From Vibrio nereis NBRC 15637 (GTDB taxonomy: Bacteria > Pseudomonadota > Gammaproteobacteria > Enterobacterales > Vibrionaceae), in assembly GCF_001591105.1 (NCBI RefSeq), contig NZ_BCUD01000010.1:62001-126000 (forward strand): 64,000 nt of DNA, in the 5' to 3' direction. Shown here piece after piece: positions 9,238 to 19,243 of the stretch. Each line of letters begins with the position of its first letter. Positions within the stretch are counted from its first letter, which is position 1. The notes below the pieces were generated by a model that searched no databases, was not told the origin of the DNA, and saw only the letters and a list, made by a program, of their open reading frames with translations. A program made the position numbers and the translations under genes.

Positions 9238-10458
9238 ATGCCAAAATTTCGATATCAAGGTCGCGGTTTGGATGGGGCGTCTGTTTCCGGTGAACTAGAA
9301 GCGGCAACCCAAGATGCGGCTGCCGAGCAACTAATGAGCAAAGGTATTATTCCCACCCAGCTTCGTGAAAGCAAAGGGGCGGGTGCGCTGAGTGTCGATC
9401 TTAAGCTACTGATACAGCCAGCAGTGCCTTTAGATGTGTTGGTGATTTTTTGCCGCCAGCTCTATAGCCTGACGAAAGCAGGCGTACCTTTGTTACGTTC
9501 CTTTAAAGGTCTGGTCTCTAATTGTCATAACAAACAACTGCGGCACGCATTGGAAGAGGTCATTCTAGAGCTGACAAATGGTCGCAGTTTAGCGGCTTCT
9601 ATGCAGAGGCATTCACGGGTTTTTAGCCCCTTATTTGTCTCGATGATTAATGTGGGTGAAAACACCGGTAATCTAGACGCAGCACTGCTTCAGTTATCGA
9701 ATTACTACGAGCAAGAATTAGAGACACGTAAGCGAATAAAAGCAGCGATGCGTTACCCAACCTTTGTGGTCAGTTTCATCGTCATTGCTATGTTCGTCTT
9801 AAACGTGGAAGTGATCCCTCAATTCACCAGTATGTTCAATCGATTTGGGGTTGATTTACCGCTGCCGACGCGAATCCTACTGGCGACTTCGGAGTTTTTT
9901 GTTAGTTACTGGCACTTTATGCTCGCGATGATTGTGGGTGGGCTATTTGGCTTAGCCGCTTGGCTGAAAACCGCATCCGGTAGAGAAAAATGGGATAAGT
10001 TTCGTCTCAAATTGCCGATTGTAGGACCGATTGTTAATCGCGCCCAAATGTCGCGCTTCTCTCGGACTTTTTCACTAATGCTAAAAGCGGGCGTACCACT
10101 GAACAGCTCATTATCATTAGCGGCAGAAGCCTTGGGAAATAAGTACTTAGAAAATCGCCTGATGGAGATGAAATCGTCTATTGAAGCGGGAGGGGCGATC
10201 TCTTCAACGGCAATCAGCAGTGGTGTATTTACTCCTCTGGTGATTCAGATGATTTCTGTCGGAGAAGAAACGGGCCGTATTGATGAATTGCTCGTGGAAG
10301 TGGCGGATTTTTATGATCGAGAAGTGGATTACGATCTCAAGACCTTAACTGCACGGATAGAACCGATTCTGTTGCTGCTGGTGGCTGGGATGGTGCTGAT
10401 ACTGGCATTAGGTATTTTCTTACCTATGTGGGGAATGCTGGATGCTATTAAAGGGTAA
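9238..10458 (+). CDS. mshG: MSHA inner-membrane platform protein MshG (PilC/GspF family)
   Basis: 406 residues with two tandem GspF/PilC cytoplasmic domains (about 70-195 and 270-395). Each contains the conserved GVPLLRSFKGL / GVPLNSSLSLA and GENTG / GEETG elements. Transmembrane helices lie near 168-190, 215-240 and 375-400. Platform proteins couple the extension ATPase to pilin incorporation. It is the last full-length gene of the upstream machinery block; the small ORF after it (10482-10622) sits where mshF is expected. Confidence 0.95.
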   Translation: MPKFRYQGRGLDGASVSGELEAATQDAAAEQLMSKGIIPTQLRESKGAGALSVDLKLLIQPAVPLDVLVIFCRQLYSLTKAGVPLLRSFKGLVSNCHNKQLRHALEEVILELTNGRSLAASMQRHSRVFSPLFVSMINVGENTGNLDAALLQLSNYYEQELETRKRIKAAMRYPTFVVSFIVIAMFVLNVEVIPQFTSMFNRFGVDLPLPTRILLATSEFFVSYWHFMLAMIVGGLFGLAAWLKTASGREKWDKFRLKLPIVGPIVNRAQMSRFSRTFSLMLKAGVPLNSSLSLAAEALGNKYLENRLMEMKSSIEAGGAISSTAISSGVFTPLVIQMISVGEETGRIDELLVEVADFYDREVDYDLKTLTARIEPILLLLVAGMVLILALGIFLPMWGMLDAIKG

Positions 10459-10481
10459 GTGGCTGGTATCGCCTGCCTAAA

Positions 10482-10622
10482 ATGAAAAAATCGCAGACGT
10501 CCTTATGGAGACAAAGAATTAATCTTCTAGTATCAATTATTTGTGTGATTGCGACTGTGATGAAGCTAGTACCTCGTTATTACTATGAAACACAGACGCT
10601 TTTTCATCTGACGTTTTTTTGA
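10482..10622 (+). pseudogene. 46-codon ORF in the mshF position, possibly an mshF remnant
   Basis: In the characterised Vibrio locus mshG is followed by mshF, a bitopic protein of roughly 150 residues. Here there is only a short ORF from ATG 10482 to TGA 10622. It encodes a basic start (MKKSQTSLWRQR), one hydrophobic helix (INLLVSIICVIATVMKLV) and a short tail. The frame is open upstream of the ATG to the mshG end, and a second in-frame stop follows the first. There is no good ribosome-binding site. Topology fits the N-terminus of an MshF-like protein that has lost its periplasmic domain, but I cannot align it, so it may equally be a chance ORF or an unrelated small membrane protein. Confidence 0.35.
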
Positions 10623-10639
10623 TGAGTGGTTGTTTTTTG

Positions 10640-10704
10640 ACATTTGGTCGATAGAAGTGTGAATAAATGCTCGTATAATACGGTGCAGTTAACAGTGAGT
10701 TTAA
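10640..10704 (+). promoter_or_regulatory. Probable promoter region of the mshB-A-C-D-O-P-Q block
   Basis: A perfect -10 hexamer TATAAT lies at 10674-10679, about 30 bases before the pilin gene start and after a non-coding stretch following mshG. No -35 hexamer sits at standard spacing; a TTGACA at 10637-10642 is 31 bases away and so is not its partner. An AAGTGTGA half-site upstream could be an activator contact. It marks the start of the structural-subunit block. Confidence 0.45.
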
Positions 10705-10710
10705 GTGAAT

Positions 10711-11286
10711 ATGTTTAACAGACAGTCTGGTTTTACCCTAGTGGAGCTCGTGGTGGTGATTGTTGTTGTCGGTCTTCTTGCCGTCGCGGCATTGCCGAAG
10801 TTTTTAGATGTAACGGATGAAGCTAAAAAGGCCAGCATTGAAGGCGTCGCAGGTGGTTTCGCAACAGGTGTGTTATCTGCTCGCGCTCAGTGGGAAGCAG
10901 AAGCTCGACCTTCCGCTACGATCAGTGACGAGAAGTTTAACAAAGTCAATTATGACGGCATTGAGTTCTGGTTAACTCGCTCTAAAGCAAGTGACGGTAG
11001 CGACACAGGTTTTCGTGATGGTTACCCAGTTGCTGTGTATAAAGATGGCGCTGGTTATCCGGCGAGCGTAACCACACAAGCGTGCATTGATTTAATGGAC
11101 AACTTATTGCAAAACCCACCTAGCGTCGATACGGTGGACAACGCTAAAGCTGACTCAAACATCAAATATTCCGCACAAGCTGACAGCGATAACTCAAAGT
11201 GTACTTATATTCAGCAACAAGGTGGCACTCAACATCAGTTTGTGTACGAAATGAATACTGGTCGTGTGACCGTAACATTGCAGTAG
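10711..11286 (+). CDS. mshB: Type IV prepilin MshB (minor pilin)
   Basis: 191 residues from ATG 10711. A GTG at 10705, better spaced from an AGTGAG site, would add two residues. It has a class IV prepilin leader, with cleavage between G and F in RQSG/FTLVELVVVIVVV, Glu at mature position 5 and a hydrophobic N-terminal helix. The globular part has two cysteines near the C-terminus (about 120 and 165) that probably form the D-loop disulfide. It sits directly before the major pilin, the order known for mshB. It is processed by the prepilin peptidase encoded elsewhere. Confidence 0.92.
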   Translation: MFNRQSGFTLVELVVVIVVVGLLAVAALPKFLDVTDEAKKASIEGVAGGFATGVLSARAQWEAEARPSATISDEKFNKVNYDGIEFWLTRSKASDGSDTGFRDGYPVAVYKDGAGYPASVTTQACIDLMDNLLQNPPSVDTVDNAKADSNIKYSAQADSDNSKCTYIQQQGGTQHQFVYEMNTGRVTVTLQ

Positions 11287-11318
11287 AGCTGCGACTACAA
11301 CATAGAGAGAAATAAACT

Positions 11319-11792
11319 ATGAAACGACAAGGCGGTTTCACCCTGATTGAACTAGTGGTGGTAATTGTTATTTTGGGTATTTTGGCAGTGACTGCTGCAC
11401 CAAGATTCTTAAACTTTCAAGATGATGCGCGTGAGGCATCACTACAAGGCCTAAAAGGCGCAATTGATGGTGCTGCGGGTATTGTTTATGGTAAGTCAGC
11501 TATGGAAGGTGAAGAAGCGATATCTTCGGGTCAAAATGTAGAAGGTATCGCTACAGCATATGGCTACCCAACCGCAACAAGCGCTGGCATTGGTGCTGCT
11601 CTTGTCGGTTTTGATGATTGGTCTTGGGATGTGGATTCAACAGGTCAAGAACTCGTCATGACGTTTGAAGGTAAGACTGATTATGCTGATATCTCTGGTT
11701 CGGATTGCTATGTTTCTTATAAAGAAGCAACGGGAAAAACAGCATCAGCAGCAGCTAAAACAACCGTGAATAGTAAAGGTTGTAATAATTAG
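11319..11792 (+). CDS. mshA: MSHA major pilin MshA
   Basis: 157 residues with prepilin leader MKRQGG/FTLIELVVVIVIL and Glu5 in the mature protein. The first 25 mature residues form the conserved pilin helix, and Cys pairs near the C-terminus (SDCYVSY ... KGCNN) are expected to close the D-region. It is Ala/Gly-rich with a compact globular head. A strong terminator directly after the gene separates it from mshC, fitting its high expression as the main shaft subunit of the MSHA pilus used for surface attachment. The head sequence of MshA is highly variable between strains. Confidence 0.95.
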   Translation: MKRQGGFTLIELVVVIVILGILAVTAAPRFLNFQDDAREASLQGLKGAIDGAAGIVYGKSAMEGEEAISSGQNVEGIATAYGYPTATSAGIGAALVGFDDWSWDVDSTGQELVMTFEGKTDYADISGSDCYVSYKEATGKTASAAAKTTVNSKGCNN

Positions 11793-11801
11793 TACTTTGA
11801 A

Positions 11802-11827
11802 AAAGGCCAGCATCGCTGGCCTTTTCT
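11802..11827 (+). terminator. Intrinsic terminator after mshA
   Basis: Seven-bp stem GGCCAGC / GCTGGCC (11805-11811 and 11815-11821) with a three-base loop, preceded by A residues and followed by TTTTCTTC. It lies 12 bases after the mshA stop, so part of the transcription probably ends after the major pilin gene. Confidence 0.85.
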
Positions 11828-11907
11828 TCCTGCAAATATTCAAACTACCTGATTCACTTTTCAATCCTTCGCAAACGTTGTATTCAACTCCCAAGCTTGA
11901 TCAAATC

Positions 11908-11925
11908 TCAATTATAATCGAGCCA
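11908..11925 (+). promoter_or_regulatory. Candidate -10 element before mshC
   Basis: TATAAT at 11913-11918, about 32 bases before the mshC ATG and after the mshA terminator. No convincing -35 at normal spacing, so it is only a candidate for re-initiation of transcription of mshC-D-O-P-Q. Confidence 0.35.
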
Positions 11926-11950
11926 GTCAACGGTATTACTTAGGTCATCT

Positions 11951-12433
11951 ATGCACGTCAAACCCACACAAGGCTTTACTTTGGTTGAACTTATTGTCGT
12001 GATTTTATTGCTCGCGATTGTTTCGGTGTATACCGCGAGCCGACTGTTCGGCCGTGATAGTGTGGCAGCGATGGTGATACAGCAGCAGGTTATATCGGTT
12101 GTTCGCCAAGTTCAGGTGAACCGAATGCAGTCTAACGTTGACCTCAGTAACGTATCTGGTGATAGCAGCTTTATTTTAGTGGTGAACTCAGATTGTATCG
12201 GCTCTGAACAAGCTTGTACTTTAAAAAGCGATGCTAGAAGTGATTGGGTTGATGGCAACGCAAACGGCGTATTTTTTTCGGTCAACACTAAATCCCCCAT
12301 CAATTTTGATTTGTTGGGAAATCCCATCGACATTTCAGCTTCCGGCGCGAAGATCACGATCTCTTCCTCAGATGATAAATGTGATGTCGAAATTAACGCT
12401 CAGGGTTACGTCTACTCTGGAGTGTGCTCATGA
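11951..12433 (+). CDS. mshC: MSHA minor prepilin MshC
   Basis: 160 residues with prepilin signal MHVKPTQG/FTLVELIVVILLL and Glu5, followed by a short globular domain with four cysteines (about 82, 87, 142 and 158). It is a minor pseudopilin-like subunit, GspH/FimT type by length. The last bases overlap the mshD ATG (ATGA arrangement), indicating coupling. Minor pilins of this block are thought to prime or cap pilus assembly. Confidence 0.88.
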   Translation: MHVKPTQGFTLVELIVVILLLAIVSVYTASRLFGRDSVAAMVIQQQVISVVRQVQVNRMQSNVDLSNVSGDSSFILVVNSDCIGSEQACTLKSDARSDWVDGNANGVFFSVNTKSPINFDLLGNPIDISASGAKITISSSDDKCDVEINAQGYVYSGVCS

Positions 12434-12948
12434 GAAAGCAACGCGGCTTTACACTGATTGAAAGCATCATTGTTATAGTGATCATGGCATTGGCGATGAT
12501 CACTATGTCCCAATTTTTAGTACCACAAATCGTTCGTTCTGCGAATCCGCATTACCAAGCGCGCGCTGCCGCGCTAGGGCAGAGTGTGATGTCGACCATT
12601 TTAGCCAGAGGGTTTGATCACAACAGTGATTTTAAGGGCGGCGATATTCGCTGTGGTGAAACCGCGCTAAGTGGCGCTGCTTGCTCGACTGCCCTGACTG
12701 ACGAAGAGTCCGTTGTTTCTGCTTACAACGATGTGGATGACTATCAAGGTTGTTGGGAGCCCAAAGGTACAAATGGGTGTAAGGACCTAAATACGTTAGT
12801 GGGTGATAGTGCAACAACATATAAGAATTTTCGCTTAGACATCGAGGTTACCTATCAACAAGTTGATAAAATCAAACACATCGCGCTAACGATATCCGTC
12901 CCAAATCAACCCCCAATTCAGCTGCATGCGTATAAGGGGAATTATTGA
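12430..12948 (+). CDS. mshD: MSHA minor prepilin MshD
   Basis: 172 residues from the ATG at 12430, which overlaps the mshC stop. Prepilin leader MRKQRG/FTLIESIIVIVIM, with Glu5 as the fifth mature residue, and a hydrophobic helix. The globular part contains cysteines near 76, 86 and 116-122, suggesting disulfides. PilV/GspI-like in length and position. Its stop overlaps the mshO start (TGATG). Identity is by order in the C-D-O-P-Q series. Confidence 0.87.
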   Translation: MRKQRGFTLIESIIVIVIMALAMITMSQFLVPQIVRSANPHYQARAAALGQSVMSTILARGFDHNSDFKGGDIRCGETALSGAACSTALTDEESVVSAYNDVDDYQGCWEPKGTNGCKDLNTLVGDSATTYKNFRLDIEVTYQQVDKIKHIALTISVPNQPPIQLHAYKGNY

Positions 12949-13670
12949 TGAAAGTGAAAGGTTTTACTCTTATCGAAATGGTCGTCACCTTAATTATCGG
13001 CAGCATTCTGGTGCTTGGGATCGCTGGCTTTGTTGAGTTTGGTGCACGAGGGTATAGCGATACGATTGAGCGGCAACGGCTGCAAACTCAAGCCAAATTT
13101 GTACTGGAGAAAATCAGCCGAGAAGTGCGCCACGCCGTGCCGAATATGCTGTCTAATAAGTCAGTCACCGGTGCTACCAACTGCCTCTCTTTTTATCCGA
13201 TCGTGACCTCTGGCTTCTATGCTGTTTCAGGGGCAGATTTACAGTTTGTGGTTGGGAGCAAAAGTGCATCGGTAGATACGATGAAAAACTTATCGCTGGT
13301 GATTAACCCGACCGTGTCTGCTGCTGCACAAAACAATATCGTTACACTCTCAGCGGTGAGCAGTAGCAAAGGCACCTTCCTACTTAAAAGTAAAGCTGTC
13401 CAGATAACAGGGAATTCGGTATCAAATCGACACTACTTGTTTGATCCGAATGGAGAAGTCAGTTACTGCATCATGGGTAATCAAGTTCAAAGGCTGGTTA
13501 ATGGCGTGGGTATTACGCCCATTTCTGATCCAGGCGTATCAGGTGCGCTAAACTACTCCCCCGCAACAGTGCAGCATAATGGTGTGGTCAGCATTCATCT
13601 TCAATTTACCAATAAAAATAACGAAAGTACTCACTTCCGACAAAATATTCAGGTGTTAAATGTCCCTTAA
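12948..13670 (+). CDS. mshO: MSHA minor prepilin MshO (PilW/GspJ-like)
   Basis: 240 residues from ATG 12948, overlapping the mshD stop. Very short leader MKVKG/FTLIEMVVTLIIG with Glu5. The region after the helix (ARGYSDTIERQRLQTQAKF, continuing to EVRHAVPN) is the conserved signature of PilW/GspJ-type minor pilins. The rest is beta-rich with two cysteines. It is followed by mshP with an 11-base overlap. Confidence 0.88.
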   Translation: MKVKGFTLIEMVVTLIIGSILVLGIAGFVEFGARGYSDTIERQRLQTQAKFVLEKISREVRHAVPNMLSNKSVTGATNCLSFYPIVTSGFYAVSGADLQFVVGSKSASVDTMKNLSLVINPTVSAAAQNNIVTLSAVSSSKGTFLLKSKAVQITGNSVSNRHYLFDPNGEVSYCIMGNQVQRLVNGVGITPISDPGVSGALNYSPATVQHNGVVSIHLQFTNKNNESTHFRQNIQVLNVP

Positions 13671-14091
13671 GCGCAAACAAACTGGCAGTTTATACATTGT
13701 AGTGATTTTTGTGTTGGTCGTGATGGGCTTTCTCGCGATGAGTTTAAACCGTATTGAATGGTCTAATAATGATGCACACACAAAAGACATTATGGGCCTT
13801 CAAGCCGCGTTATCCGCACACTCGGCAAATGAGTTAGCACTTATTGAGCTCTATCCGCTAAGAGCGTCCGCCTCTGCAGCGTTCTATGTCGACACGACTT
13901 GCCGTACGGTAAACGGAACGGTAAAAACGATTCCTGCAGCAGTAAACTGCCAATCTGTGAAAATCTCATGTGAGCCACGTGGTGGGGTTCTATCGGATGG
14001 GAAACAACTGTATGTGCTGCGTTCCGAGGCCATCTGTGGAACGGGTATTAACACCATGCAGCGCAGTCAAGAAGTGTGGGTAAGGGAATGA
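13660..14091 (+). CDS. mshP: MSHA biogenesis protein MshP (PilX-like)
   Basis: 143 residues, starting inside the end of mshO. The N-terminus MSLKRKQTGSLYIVVIFVLVVM resembles PilX/GspK-type minor subunits. The position of Phe+1 is taken by Ser after Gly and there is no clear Glu5, so processing may be non-standard. Four cysteines in the second half (about 87, 99, 107 and 127) probably form disulfides. Overlaps mshQ slightly. MshP and MshQ are the usual terminal pair of the locus. Confidence 0.85.
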   Translation: MSLKRKQTGSLYIVVIFVLVVMGFLAMSLNRIEWSNNDAHTKDIMGLQAALSAHSANELALIELYPLRASASAAFYVDTTCRTVNGTVKTIPAAVNCQSVKISCEPRGGVLSDGKQLYVLRSEAICGTGINTMQRSQEVWVRE

Positions 14092-14093
14092 AT

Positions 14094-17000
14094 ATGAAAA
14101 GAATGTGGGTTGTGCTTTGGCTATTTATTTTAATTGTATCTAGAGCTACTTTGGCTGCGGCCAATACTAAACCTCAATTTGAATTTGGTACGATCCCCTC
14201 AAGTGAATGTAAGGCTTCAGGTCCCGTTGTTAGTTGTGAGCTTAAATTTGAAAATACGTATAGCTCCCCTCCTTTAGTTTTTGTTATGCCAACGATTAAT
14301 CCTAGTCGTTCCAACTTTGATACAAAGACAACAGAACTCCCTTCTGATTTACGGGTTTGGTCGGTATCGACGAGTAAAGCGCAAATCAAACAACGCTTAT
14401 CGCCTCATGCGAAAAAATGTAATTATTTACAATATAACGAAGAGGAAGAGCGATGGCAGTGCATCAAGAGTAGCAAGGGCATTGAAGTCAACTTTATTGA
14501 TGCTCCGATGGAAAATATAGACTACTTGGTCATAGAAGAAGGTGTTTTGGAGTTTGACAATGGAGCAAAAATTGTCGCGGGTTTATTGTCCACTAAAACA
14601 ACAATTTCAGGCAAAAAAGGCGGCGGTGATGGTACGCCTGTGTCTTTTGGAACTTATGGGCTGACATCAAGTTTTAATGAAGCTCCCGGAGTACTTGTTC
14701 AGTTGCAATCGAGGAACAATGAAGCGGATAATCAACCCTTGTGGCTCACTGCATCTGCGAAAGATTTGAAAAGAAATGGGTTTACAGCACTGTTAGAGCG
14801 CTCCGAAGTAACGAATAACGCTTTCCTTTCAAATCCAGAAGAAGTCGCATTTGTTGCTGGCTTGGGGGAAGGTTTTGTCAATGGAAGAAAATTCTGGCTC
14901 GGTCAAGGGGCAACCCAAAATACACTCAACCTAGATGATAAGGTGATTAAACCAATCACAGAAGGCTGTCAGCAAGTTATTAATTTTACCGAAACGGGTT
15001 TTAAAAAAGTACCGACTTTAATCGCCTCCAAGAGTGCTAGAAATGGGCCAAATGGCGGGTGGTTAAGGCGCTGCTCTGTGTCTAAAACCGGAGTTGCTCT
15101 CATCAACGAAGAAGACATGCAGAAAGACCCTGAAAGAAGCCATACTTTGGAACCCTTTTCTTACTTTTTGTTCGATAAACCTGAAACAGAGGGTGTATGT
15201 CGGTTATTTCCTTCGCCTGCTCAAACATGGAATGGAAATCAAGATGCTTTATTAGAGATCGGGAATACGGCGAATATTTCTGGAGCCCCCATTTTGAATG
15301 GAAGAAGGTACCTCGGTTTTCCTCAATCTGATATTACAGATAATAAGCGCAGAGGCTGTGACGGCAGTGAGTGTTTTGGTGATACCGGGTTGCAAGTAGA
15401 GAGGCCACAACTGGAGAGCTTTCAAACCCCAGACAGCGGATTGGAAGTGGTCACAGTCGGAAAAGGTAAATCAAGGACCTTTCAAAATAATGAATCGATA
15501 GGCCGCCTCTCCATTGATAAGCACGGCGTAGCTAAGTTTAAAACTGGTACTTATTGGATTGATAGTATTAATGTTAATGGGAACATACAAATCCCAGACA
15601 GAGAAGTAGTAGAGATCCACACAAAAGGATTTGCACTAAGTAACGGTTCAACATTTTCCCAGCTAGGAAAAGGTCAGCTTGTCGTGTATGTGCACGATTT
15701 AACCTATAACAATAGTGTGATACATGACCGTGTTGATTTAGCTAATAACTCGCAATTTATAGGGCTACTGTATAGCGAAAAAGATGTCATTTTGAGCAAC
15801 AACGCTCTAGTTGAAGGTGCGGTGACCGCTAGAAAGATTAAGTTGCACAATGGTTCCGAAATTATAGCGAGTAATCAGTGCTTTGAGCCAACGGATGATT
15901 ATAAACTAGCACTTTCCCCCGAAAATGACTTGGCGCTTATGTGCGGTGATGATGCGCCTGTTTTTACGGTCCAAACCACGAATAATAATGTGACTGAAAG
16001 CCTATCAGTTGGTATTGAAATAACGCCTAATGCGAATAACTTCAATATTGAAGTATTGCCAAATTTTGGTATGGGAAACTACCCTGATTTTAAATCAAAT
16101 AGCTCAGGGATACTCAAACTGAAAGTGATTCCAAAAGATACTGCCAAAATTGATTTATCCACGGAGCATCAATTGATTGCCACTTTAAAACATGACACTA
16201 ACCAATACGCTCACAGTCAATTCAAGTTCGTGCCGTTTAAGTTTGATGTTAAAGATCAAGCTGTGGTAGCAGGTCAAGTGACAAATAATGTTGTAGCGAA
16301 AGTCCTTGCTTGTGATGATTCTGAGCAATTGGTCGCGCAAAGCTACAATGGCACCCCTAATATTTCGCATGAAGTACAGCGCCCGAATGTCGCGACAGCG
16401 AACAAAGGTATCTTGAATTACGCACCAATTTTTGAAGGGGATGATCAGGGTGTAAGCAAAGATGAATTGACGATTTCAGAATCTGGTGAGTTTCTGGTTA
16501 CGTTAAATGATCGGTTTGAGTGTTCCGAGTATAAGGGGTGCCCATTAAGTGGTTACTACAATTTAAATGGCACCTTTGTGGTTAAATCTCGACCTTGGAA
16601 GATCGCGATTTGTGATGTAGTTCAGACGAGCAACCCCGCAAACAGCAACCCAGCAACAACTTCGGCCGAGTCAGGGTTTATGTCAGCGGGGGAGTCGTTT
16701 AATGTGACCTATAAACCGATACTACACCCTGATTCAAAAGGCAGTACTACTAATAAATGTGAATACCCACTTACGGATAACTACTCGTTAGATAATGGGC
16801 CTTTGGTGCTTTCCCATTCGGTTGTCTATCCAGCCTCAGTGAGCGCAGCAATAGGTGTACTGACCCCATCAAGTGTGATTGGCTTTGAGCCTAAGCATCC
16901 GACTAAAACGGTTAACCATGTTTGGAATGAAGTCGGGACGCTCCAGATTCAAACCACTGCTCGTTATCTCGAGATGGATGTTGATGTGGACACTCAAAAC

Positions 17001-17996
17001 ATTGGTCGCTTTTATCCAGCTCATTTAAAAATGATGCCAGTGGCGGAACAATGGAAATACGTTGATGGTCATGATAGCTTTGCTTATATGGGCCAACCCA
17101 TCAGCCACAGTTTTAAAGTGGAAGCGCAAAATGTAGCAGGTGAGCCCACATCTAACTACGGTTTGTTTAGTGATGAGTTGATTGCTGATTTGCAATATGT
17201 TGCTCAGTCGCAACCAAGCGGTGACTCTTTATTTGACCGTGTATTAGTTGTTGGTGAACCAAACTTCGGAAGCTGGAAAGAAAACACATATTGGGCCGAT
17301 GATACTTCAGCGCTTGAATTATCATTCAATGACTTTAGCTTTGTGAAAAAAAGCGTAAAAACCACGCCACTGACGACGCAGCCAGATGGGCCATTTAACA
17401 CGGCGAATGCGGTATTTGGCCTACGTATTACCGATGATCCTGATGGTATCCGTTTCTCGAATGGTGATCTTGAAGCCGCTTTCCCATCTCAGCCAGAGTT
17501 TCGATATGGCCGAATGCGACTGCAAGATGTCGGTAGCGTGACAGAGGCAAGTGACTTAAACGTTCCGCTGAAGGTTGAGTATTGGCAGCATCATCGTTTT
17601 GTTACAAATACCGATGACAATAGCAGTAATTTTGATGCGAACGATTATTGCCGACAGGTCATCTGGTCTGAGTCTGGCACAACGACCTCTGTCCAGCTTA
17701 AAGGAGAGGGGACGGTGAGCAGTGGTGAATCATCCAAATTGCTGATTGAGCAAAACAGCACGAACCGAGAGCAAGTGCGAGTTTGGGCGCGCATTGACTC
17801 AGCACCACCTGTGAAGTTGGCCGATGAGAACAGTATTGAGTGTTTTACCGATGGTGCCATGCCTCATCGCCCATGGTTAAGGTATAACTGGCGTGATATT
17901 GGCGATGAAGACCCGTCTTCCGTGATCACTTTCGGTATCTACCGTGGCAACGATCGGATCATTTTCCGCGGGGAACCGGGACTGTTTGCACATTAA
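14094..17996 (+). CDS. mshQ: MSHA giant secreted protein MshQ (adhesin/tip-like)
   Basis: About 1300 residues. I chose ATG 14094, six bases from an AAGGGA site, over upstream in-frame starts (14076, 14088). A signal peptide (WVVLWLFILIVSRATLAAA) leads to a long extracellular protein. The N-terminal third holds related modules with FENTYSSPPLVFVMPT-like and VPTLIASKSARNG-like strands (about 20-340). Next is an Asn/Ser-rich stretch with a repeated NNS/NGS pattern that looks like beta-helix rungs (about 480-600), then beta-sandwich-like segments to the C-terminus (the MshQ family region). Base composition changes strongly along the gene (see findings). By analogy with PilY1-type proteins it may act at the pilus tip or as an adhesin; this is inference. 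Confidence 0.88.
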   Translation: MKRMWVVLWLFILIVSRATLAAANTKPQFEFGTIPSSECKASGPVVSCELKFENTYSSPPLVFVMPTINPSRSNFDTKTTELPSDLRVWSVSTSKAQIKQRLSPHAKKCNYLQYNEEEERWQCIKSSKGIEVNFIDAPMENIDYLVIEEGVLEFDNGAKIVAGLLSTKTTISGKKGGGDGTPVSFGTYGLTSSFNEAPGVLVQLQSRNNEADNQPLWLTASAKDLKRNGFTALLERSEVTNNAFLSNPEEVAFVAGLGEGFVNGRKFWLGQGATQNTLNLDDKVIKPITEGCQQVINFTETGFKKVPTLIASKSARNGPNGGWLRRCSVSKTGVALINEEDMQKDPERSHTLEPFSYFLFDKPETEGVCRLFPSPAQTWNGNQDALLEIGNTANISGAPILNGRRYLGFPQSDITDNKRRGCDGSECFGDTGLQVERPQLESFQTPDSGLEVVTVGKGKSRTFQNNESIGRLSIDKHGVAKFKTGTYWIDSINVNGNIQIPDREVVEIHTKGFALSNGSTFSQLGKGQLVVYVHDLTYNNSVIHDRVDLANNSQFIGLLYSEKDVILSNNALVEGAVTARKIKLHNGSEIIASNQCFEPTDDYKLALSPENDLALMCGDDAPVFTVQTTNNNVTESLSVGIEITPNANNFNIEVLPNFGMGNYPDFKSNSSGILKLKVIPKDTAKIDLSTEHQLIATLKHDTNQYAHSQFKFVPFKFDVKDQAVVAGQVTNNVVAKVLACDDSEQLVAQSYNGTPNISHEVQRPNVATANKGILNYAPIFEGDDQGVSKDELTISESGEFLVTLNDRFECSEYKGCPLSGYYNLNGTFVVKSRPWKIAICDVVQTSNPANSNPATTSAESGFMSAGESFNVTYKPILHPDSKGSTTNKCEYPLTDNYSLDNGPLVLSHSVVYPASVSAAIGVLTPSSVIGFEPKHPTKTVNHVWNEVGTLQIQTTARYLEMDVDVDTQNIGRFYPAHLKMMPVAEQWKYVDGHDSFAYMGQPISHSFKVEAQNVAGEPTSNYGLFSDELIADLQYVAQSQPSGDSLFDRVLVVGEPNFGSWKENTYWADDTSALELSFNDFSFVKKSVKTTPLTTQPDGPFNTANAVFGLRITDDPDGIRFSNGDLEAAFPSQPEFRYGRMRLQDVGSVTEASDLNVPLKVEYWQHHRFVTNTDDNSSNFDANDYCRQVIWSESGTTTSVQLKGEGTVSSGESSKLLIEQNSTNREQVRVWARIDSAPPVKLADENSIECFTDGAMPHRPWLRYNWRDIGDEDPSSVITFGIYRGNDRIIFRGEPGLFAH

Positions 17997-18082
17997 ATTT
18001 TACTAATTATTCACGCTAAGTAAGGAATGTGTTAGAAATTGCGGATTTCAGTCCATGTTTGGGTAGCAATGCCTTGCTGTAG

Positions 18083-19192
<1,110 letters not shown>

Positions 19193-19243
19193 TCGTATGA
19201 CCTTAGCGGCAGCTAGGGTGTCAAGATAAGGAACTCATACTCA

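Noticed and set aside
10637..10679. TTGACA and TATAAT before mshB as a sigma-70 promoter pair
   Set aside because: The 31-base spacing is far too long; only the -10 is kept as a candidate.
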